Positions 57,636-64,000 of a stretch of 64,000 nt of DNA are shown in pieces. The translations under genes were made by a program, and so were the position numbers. Positions within the stretch are counted from its first letter, which is position 1; every line of letters starts with the position of its first letter. The stretch lies in the NCBI GenBank assembly GCA_037074615.1, contig CM073519.1:30649001-30713000 (forward strand), in the 5' to 3' direction. The notes under the pieces are model-generated. The model saw only the letters and a program-made list of their open reading frames with translations. It was not told the origin of the DNA and made no database searches. The stretch is from Leucaena leucocephala (Eukaryota; Streptophyta; Magnoliopsida; Fabales; Fabaceae).

Positions 57636-60117
57636 ATGACGACTAGTAATACTGCTACATTATTGCTATGATCTATCCTTGAGAAGGACAAACTCAATGT
57701 GACAAACTTTCTTGACAGATTTTGGAACTTGAGAATTGTTCTCAAGCAGGAAAAAAAGGCACATGTCCTAGATTAACCCATTCCTGGGAGCCAGCAGCCA
57801 ATGCTCCTAGAGTTAAGAGAGATGCTTACACGAAGCATAAGGAAGACTCTGCCGATGTGGGATGCTTAATGCTAACCACTATGGTTCTGGAGCTCCAAAG
57901 AGATCTATAACACATGGAGGCTTATGAGATGATTGTGCATCTCAAGGAAATGTTCCAGCAACAGGCAAGGCAAGAGAGGTATGAGACCACTAAGGCCTTA
58001 CATTCCTACAAGATGGCTAAAGGTGCATCAGTTAGTACTCATGTCTTAAAGATGAAAGGGTACATTGATCACCTTAAGAGGCTTCGATTTCTCATGAGCC
58101 AGGAGTTAACTACGGATTTGGTCTTGAACTCACTCCCATAAAGTTATAACCAGTTTGTCATGAACTACAACATGAACAATATGGAGAAATCTATTTTTGA
58201 ATTGCATGGGATGCTTAATATTACTGAGCTGAGTCTTAAGAAGAAGCCCAGTACTGTTTTGATGGTTCAGAAAGGAAAAGGTATAAAAAAGAAAGGGGAA
58301 GGGACATGGCTCATCAAGTAAGACCAAAGAGTCAGGTAAGCCCGAAACCAAGCCTGCACCAAAGAAGGCAAAGCCTCTGAAGGAAGGAGTATGCTTCTTG
58401 TGCAATAAACCTGGTCATTGGAAGAGGAATTGCAAACTCTACCTTGAAGATCTGAAAAAAGAACAAGAAGGATAGCGGGGTTATCGCTTCAGGTATTCAT
58501 GTTATAGACATTCATCTTTCTACTTCCATCACATGGGTATTAGATACTACATGTGGTTCTCACATTTGTATAAATGTGTAGGGACTAAAGGAAAGTAGGA
58601 AGCTGAAAAAGGGCGAAGTTGACCTACGAGTTGGAAACAGAGCAAGGGTTGCTGCGTTAGCTGTAGGAACTTATGAATTAGTTCTGGCCACTGGGCTTTT
58701 GTTAGTTTTGAACAATTGCTATTATGTTCCTGCTTTAAGTGGTAACATAGTTTCACTTTCTTATTTAGATAAGGAAGGTTTCACTTCCATTACTGGGAAT
58801 AGTAGATGTTCTATTTATCGTAATGATGTTTTCTATGCTCATGGTGATTTGCATGTTGATCATTACATATTAAATTTGGAACAACCAAATCATGGAAATA
58901 TCTATAACATAACCGCTAAAAGGGTCAAACCAAACGATTTGAATCCGACATACCTCTGGCACTGTCATTTGGGCCACATAAATGAGAAACGCATTTCCAA
59001 ACTCCATCAAGATCGATTTCTCAACTCATTTGATTTTGAATCATATGACACTTGCGAGTCTTGCTTGTTAGGAAAGATGACAAAGTCACCTTTCACTGGG
59101 CACAGTGACATGGCCACTGATTTATTGGGCCTCATACATACAGATGTGTGTGGACCGATGAACACAAATGCCAGAAGAGGTTATTCGTACTTCATAACAT
59201 TCATAGATGATTTTAGCAGATATGTGTACATCTATCTGATAAAACATAAATCCGAATCTTTTGAAATGTTCAAAATATTTCAAAATGAAGTACAAAACTA
59301 GCTTGGTAAAATAATTAAAGCCCTTCAATCTGATCGGGATGGTGAATATTTGAGCCAACAGTTTATTGATCATCTTAGGAGTTATGGGATAGTCTCACAA
59401 TTGACTCCTCTAGGGACACTACAATGGAATGGCATTTCTGAACGGAGGAATCAAACACTATTAGATATGGTTCGATCTATGATGAGTCAAACAGATCTTC
59501 CACCCTCCTTTTGGGGCCATACCTTAGAGACAGTTGCGTTCACACTCAATCTTGTTCCATCTAAGGCAATTGAAAAGACTCCGTATGAGATATGGACTGG
59601 GAGTACACCTAGGTTGTCTTTCCTCAAGATTTGGGAATGCGAGGTCTTTGTTAAGCAACAAGCCTCAGACAAATTAGTGCCCAAATCCTCAAAGTACCTT
59701 TTTGTGGGATATCCTAAGGAAACCAAGGGATACTATGTCTACGACCCTGCTGATAACAAAGTGTTTGTTGTCAGAAATGGTATCTTTTTGAAATGAGAAT
59801 TTATCTCTAAAAGAACTAGTGGGAGAAAGGTACACCTCGAAGAAGTTCAAGAGGCACAAGACACCACAAAACTATAGATGGAAAATAAAGAAGACTCACA
59901 ACAAGTTGTTGAGACTCCTCAAGTCACGCAAGGTCCACAGAAATCTAATAGGACACGACTTCAGCCTCAGAGATATGGATTTCTGATTTTTGATAGTCGT
60001 GATGTGTTGCTCATTGAGCATAATGAGCCGACTACCTATCGAGAAGCTATAGTGGGACCAAACTTTGAAAAATGGCTTAATGCCATGAAGTCTGAGATGC
60101 AATCCATGTACAAAAAT
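57636..60117 (+). pseudogene. Ty1/copia gag-pol (gag to start of RT), interrupted
   Basis: ATG 57636 opens MTTSNTATLLL, stop at 57669, then ILEKDKLNVTNFLD of Gag. Gag continues in another frame (MEAYEMIVHLKEMF, QARQERYETTKALHSYKM) to zinc knuckle CFLCNKPGHWKRNC at 58392-58433. The protease site reads LDTTCGSH (58540-58563), where LDTG is expected. Pre-integrase WHCHLGH and CESCLLGKM give the HHCC zinc site (58960-59070). The integrase core keeps HTDVCGP, SDRDGEY and NGISERRN, the D, D, E triad. KYLFVGYPKETKGYYVYDP follows, then the beginning of reverse transcriptase (EAIVGPNFEKWLNAMKSEM). Stops at 57669, 57774, 57908, 58139, 58578 and 59299 plus frameshifts make it inactive. At 60118 a gypsy LTR cuts it off. 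The lineage within copia is not assigned. Confidence 0.92.
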
Positions 60118-63100
60118 TGTAACATCCTTACTTTTATACGTCATAGGGACCATTCAGTAGCATTTAGGACCACTTACAAGACTTTGGAAGTCCATTAGCC
60201 AAATCTGGAATTTTACTCTTTCTCGGGTTACTGTTCATATGGTATTCCAGATTACGCAACTAACTTCAAAAAATCATAATTAATTCTAGAAAACTCGAAA
60301 TGAAGTGGTTCAAAAATATTCATGAAGATAACATCTTGAAATTTAAGGGAAAAATAATTTCTAGACCAAATGATTAGCCAATTGATACAGTTTATTCGTT
60401 GAAGTTTACTGTTCATTTGGTCAAAAACTCTGGAAACAGTTTCTGGTCCTTTATTTTGGAATTTATTTCTCTTGATATACACATCCAAATGAAACGTTCT
60501 ACCTATGCACTTAAAGCTCTGGATGTGTACTACATGTTCATAAAATTTCTTGAAATAATTCCTTCATTTGCTAGGCCAGACTGAAGCCACAACAAAACTG
60601 CTTCAGGACCTAGTTTTTTACCATTTCAGTTTCGTTTCTTTCACTTTCCATAATTATTCCAGCATACATAAATAATCTCTTTTGCTTTTTATGAATTTAT
60701 ATACATCATGGGGTTATACAATAATTGTTTTATACAATCTCATCACATAAATAGATACTTTACATGGCTTTGACATATATGGAAAGTGCATAGCATATGC
60801 TAACATCTTAAATACTTCACTTTTCTTCTTCCATGCTTTAACTCTTCTCCATGCATACATTATCCATCATGCTTGAGCTAAATTGGTTGGTTATGGGAGA
60901 GTGAGATTCTAGAGAATCTCAGTAGCAAACATTACCACTTAAATATGCAAGATGGATGCTAATGCATGATATCTAATTTCATTAACTTTCTTTGATTAGT
61001 GACATGCCATCATGCTATATAGTTTTACATAAAGTGCATGGCCATGGAAACATGTTATTCACAATACATTCAATATCATTTATCATGTCACAACATCATT
61101 CAAATAACATATACATGTCAACACATAAGCATACCACATCAAGCACATAAAGAGGTAAGTTCACTACCTTGCACTTAAGCTTTCCTCTTGACCTTTAGCC
61201 CTTGCTCCCTAGCTTACCAACCATGAAGCCTTTATGTCAATCACTTCCCAACATGTTCTTGGATGTTTCATGGTCCTAAACACATTCATATTCATCACAT
61301 AACTCATTAGGACTCATGAATTCCAACCATGTTCAATACTAACTTTGTTACACTCTTTATTGTCATAACTTTCTCTAATTTTCAGTAATCCCGTTGGCTC
61401 TTGAACCAATTGATGTCTTGACTTTACCCTACACAATTTCATCTTTTGAATCCATTTATGAGCTTAGAGTCATGAAATTCCAGCTCCTTCACGGCCTGCT
61501 GTACAGAATTGAACATAAGCATCCAATTCTTCAAAAATTTCTCATTTTGATTATAATGCTTCCCATACTTGTTTCTCCATTTTACCCCACACAACTTTTC
61601 ATTTTAAAACCATTGGAACCATCAAAATCATGAAGTGCCAATCACTGTTCATGCGAGTGAACAGTAACCATACGGAATATCAAAGACTACAACCCTAAGA
61701 TTTTAATGTTTCCAAGGTTCAAAACCTTTCCAATCCTACACAAAATCATCATACGAACTCAGTGGAAGCATTAAATCATTGAAATTCAATTTCCTTCCCT
61801 AATGAACAGTGCAGACTGAACAGGGCACACCATGGCAAAGTCAAGAATAGCAATTTGATTCAACAACCAACCACTTAACTAGCTTGTTTAAGCTTCAATC
61901 ATATGGTTCTAACTTTAATTTCTTCTTTCCTCTTTCCTTTAGTCTTTGGGCAGCACCACCCTTTAGAGAAAAATCAACTTTTCTCCCATGAAAACCCTAA
62001 GTTCAATCTCCCAAATCAAAGAAAAATAACCTAGGAGAGATTGCTTACCTTTAATCTCTAGCTTGCTTGAACTTTGGAACCTTGAATCTTCTTTGTCTTG
62101 GCTTGAGTTTTCATTTTGCAAGAGTTTCCCCAAGCGTCCATGAGCTTACGGTTTGTCTGCAGAATGGAGGGGTATTTATATCAAAAATCCAAGAAAAATC
62201 AATGACCAAGATTGATTTGGTTATTATTCGATCTAAAGGCTCACATTTAATCTTGGATTTTACTTTTTCATAAAAGAATAATTATGACATCATGTGGGAC
62301 AGTTCAAGGGACACATCAAGGGTTTATGTGGCGTGCTCACCATGCCAGGAAGCTTCTGGAAAAATTCCAGTCCAATCCGGTACCGATCGGAGCAGTTTCA
62401 CAACAACTGGACTATTTTATGTTCTGAATTTTTCTATAATATACCAGGATATGTATTCTCTCTTGGAAATCAATGTTTAGGCTTCTTATACCCTTGACAT
62501 GGTTATACTGAGTATTTATCTGCCACCCATTCCTTGGAAAATGACCAAAATACCCTTGGTGTCCTTTCGTACACTATATTGACCCTAAGGGCATAATCGT
62601 TATTTTACCCCTCTTTATACCGCCTCAGGGTGTATCTGGGCTCAAATAATCATATTTATACCATGTGCCACGTTTTTAGCCTGTCCTAGGTGACCAAAAT
62701 GCCCTTCATCCATCTCTGATACAATCTAGGCATCTAGGGGCATTTTCATAATTTCGCACTTTTCTGGACACTGGCCCCTTCTACTGATGGACTGGTAAGC
62801 TGGGTTTTGGGCCCTTCTTGGCATCATCATGGGCCTATATATGAGGTTATCTAGTCTCATTTCATCTAGGCTCACATACCGATAAGTTCCATTATCGGAT
62901 CACGGGTGTTATCAAACTCCCGTCAAAATTTACTGTTATGGGAATAACTTTTTATACAGGACTTCTTCTGGAGTTCTGTCAGATCCAAGACATCTGACAC
63001 TGTAGGGCACACTTTCCTATAATTCCCTCACTTATATCTGATATCCATAGAATCTGATAAAAATTTAGATAACTTTTAGACTATCAGATAATTTTCTACT

Positions 63101-63484
63101 ATTTGGAGTCCTAATAAAATTTCTATATCATGCCAGATTACCCAGCATGACTTCCTCTATTTACTGATGGAATGTGGGACTGAAATACTTATAGGCAGTT
63201 CTAAGCCTTTTCTAGCTGAACTTTTCCATAATTACATTTATGTCCCTGACTTTTTGCTTAATTATATTTAGGTCCCTAAACTTTTGGAAATTATCACTTT
63301 TGGCCCAACATTTATTTCTACTTTAACTTTTGGCCTTTAACCTTTTCCAATTTTCGTTTAGGTCCTTCTCTTTCTTCAAGACTTATCTAACCTTTATTAT
63401 CTCGTTTGATCTTCGTCATAATCCTTTCTAAACTTCTTTCCACTATCAGTATTATACAGATAGGGAAAAATTTAGGATATGACA
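60118..63484 (-). mobile_element. Gypsy G1-type 3' LTR, reverse (3,367 bp)
   Basis: The minus strand begins TGTCATATCCTAAATTTTTC at 63484 and ends AGTAAGGATGTTACA at 60118. It is inserted in the copia reverse transcriptase region, and the left flank aaaat (60113-60117) would be one duplication copy, the other lying beyond the window. TATA box at 62168-62180 and a donor-like site near 62044-62051 are on the minus strand. It is closest to the LTR at 52103, which lies in the opposite orientation. ORFs at 60399-60584, 61394-61633 and 62067-62497 are LTR sequence. Confidence 0.9.
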
Positions 63485-64000
63485 TTTCTATCCCCTTAAA
63501 ATAAATTTTGTCCTCGAAATTTACTCAACATCTCAGTCAATGGTTGGGGTATCTATCTCTTAAAATAGACATCTTAACAGGGTACTTTTCATATCCCCAA
63601 TTCTTCATATCTTTAATGTGGTCATTCTTCTATTCTGAATCAACTCAATCAGAGTTGAACTCCAGTTCATTCTATTACTTTCTTGCTACACATATATCTG
63701 CATATGGACTTGTCATTATGCTGGACTTGTGAGGAGTGTCCATTTCTTTAATGTCAAACTCCCTCGAATACTGTTATATTCTGGAGCTTTTACTAACTAT
63801 TCATCATATTTCTTAGTGCAATCACTTATTGCTTATTAGAGTATCTAGCGGAATTCTCCGAATATCCGCAAACTTTAACTCTCATTCTCATATCATCATA
63901 CATTCTTATCATCTTTAAAAACTCATCATAATACAGAGAGAGAACTTATATCATTATTCTTTCTTTCATTGCTCTACTGCTAAACAGGAGCACATAGGAG
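63485..64000 (-). mobile_element. 3' end of the interior of the reverse gypsy element
   Basis: Immediately right of the LTR the minus strand shows a polypurine tract (TTTTAAGGGGATAGAA) and AAATTTCGAGGACAAAATTT, the conserved pre-LTR context of these gypsy elements. The rest has no recognisable pol motif; the ORF at 63508-63732 is on the other strand and unrecognised. The element continues past the window, so whether it is coding or LARD-like is unknown. Confidence 0.75.

Overview
This window looks like nuclear DNA from a flowering plant, most likely a eudicot. It is AT-rich and consists almost entirely of broken and nested transposable elements. I see no intact cellular gene, no rRNA or tRNA gene, no CRISPR array and no bacterial gene organisation. 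The species cannot be read from the sequence. The only trace of a host gene is a badly damaged class III (GH18) chitinase pseudogene at about 42.37-43.58 kb. Family names below (C1, G1, B, A, SIRE-like) are working labels used only in this annotation.

Left part (1-21 kb). Reverse-oriented Ty1/copia C1 LTRs lie at 1-1072, 4626-6325 and 6348-8172. A SIRE-like copia relic (LTR 1236-2510, internal part 2511-4335 and 9511-9797) was split by a gypsy-type LTR whose ends carry the duplication AGGCT (4331-4335 and 9511-9515). The C1 LTRs later landed in that gypsy LTR. At 9798 a gypsy LTR of family B begins. It was split by a structurally complete Ty3/gypsy chromovirus-type element, element A (10921-20004, duplication CTTAC). 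Element A keeps two 3.2 kb LTRs, primer-binding site, polypurine tract, a gag fragment, an integrase plus chromodomain fragment, and an unrecognised ORF ahead of gag. Protease, reverse transcriptase and RNase H have been deleted.

Middle part (21-42 kb). At about 20,990 the family B sequence flips orientation. The inverted piece carries a 9.4 kb non-coding, LARD-like element (21849-31256, duplication GTAGC). The left LTR of that element was itself hit by a 3.16 kb solo LTR (22756-25917, duplication AAGAG). Next come a truncated G1 LTR joined to an integrase relic with its family B 3' LTR (32323-37651), and a decayed reverse-oriented SIRE-like copia gag-pol (38.5-42.2 kb).

Right part (42-64 kb). 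The chitinase pseudogene contains a 372 bp solo LTR (duplication TGGAA). It is followed by a 995 bp CACTA-type deletion derivative (43626-44620, duplication AAC), the end of a second CACTA-like element (45800), and a larger CACTA-type element from 46679 with Transposase_24-like, DUF8039-like and Ulp1 (C48) peptidase-like remnants on the minus strand. A forward copia C1 LTR (49874-52102) has its first 278 bp present three times in tandem. Downstream are a truncated G1 LTR, a second partial C1 LTR, its primer-binding site and a decayed copia gag-pol (57636-60117). The gag-pol is cut in the reverse transcriptase domain by a reverse-oriented gypsy element that runs off the right edge.

The genes do not form a pathway. 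The value of the window is its stratigraphy: several perfect target-site duplications allow insertions to be ordered. I did not find a convincing new biological system. The closest candidates are the unexplained leader ORF of element A and the gene-like architecture (TATA box, leader exon, splice donor) conserved inside the unusually long gypsy LTRs.
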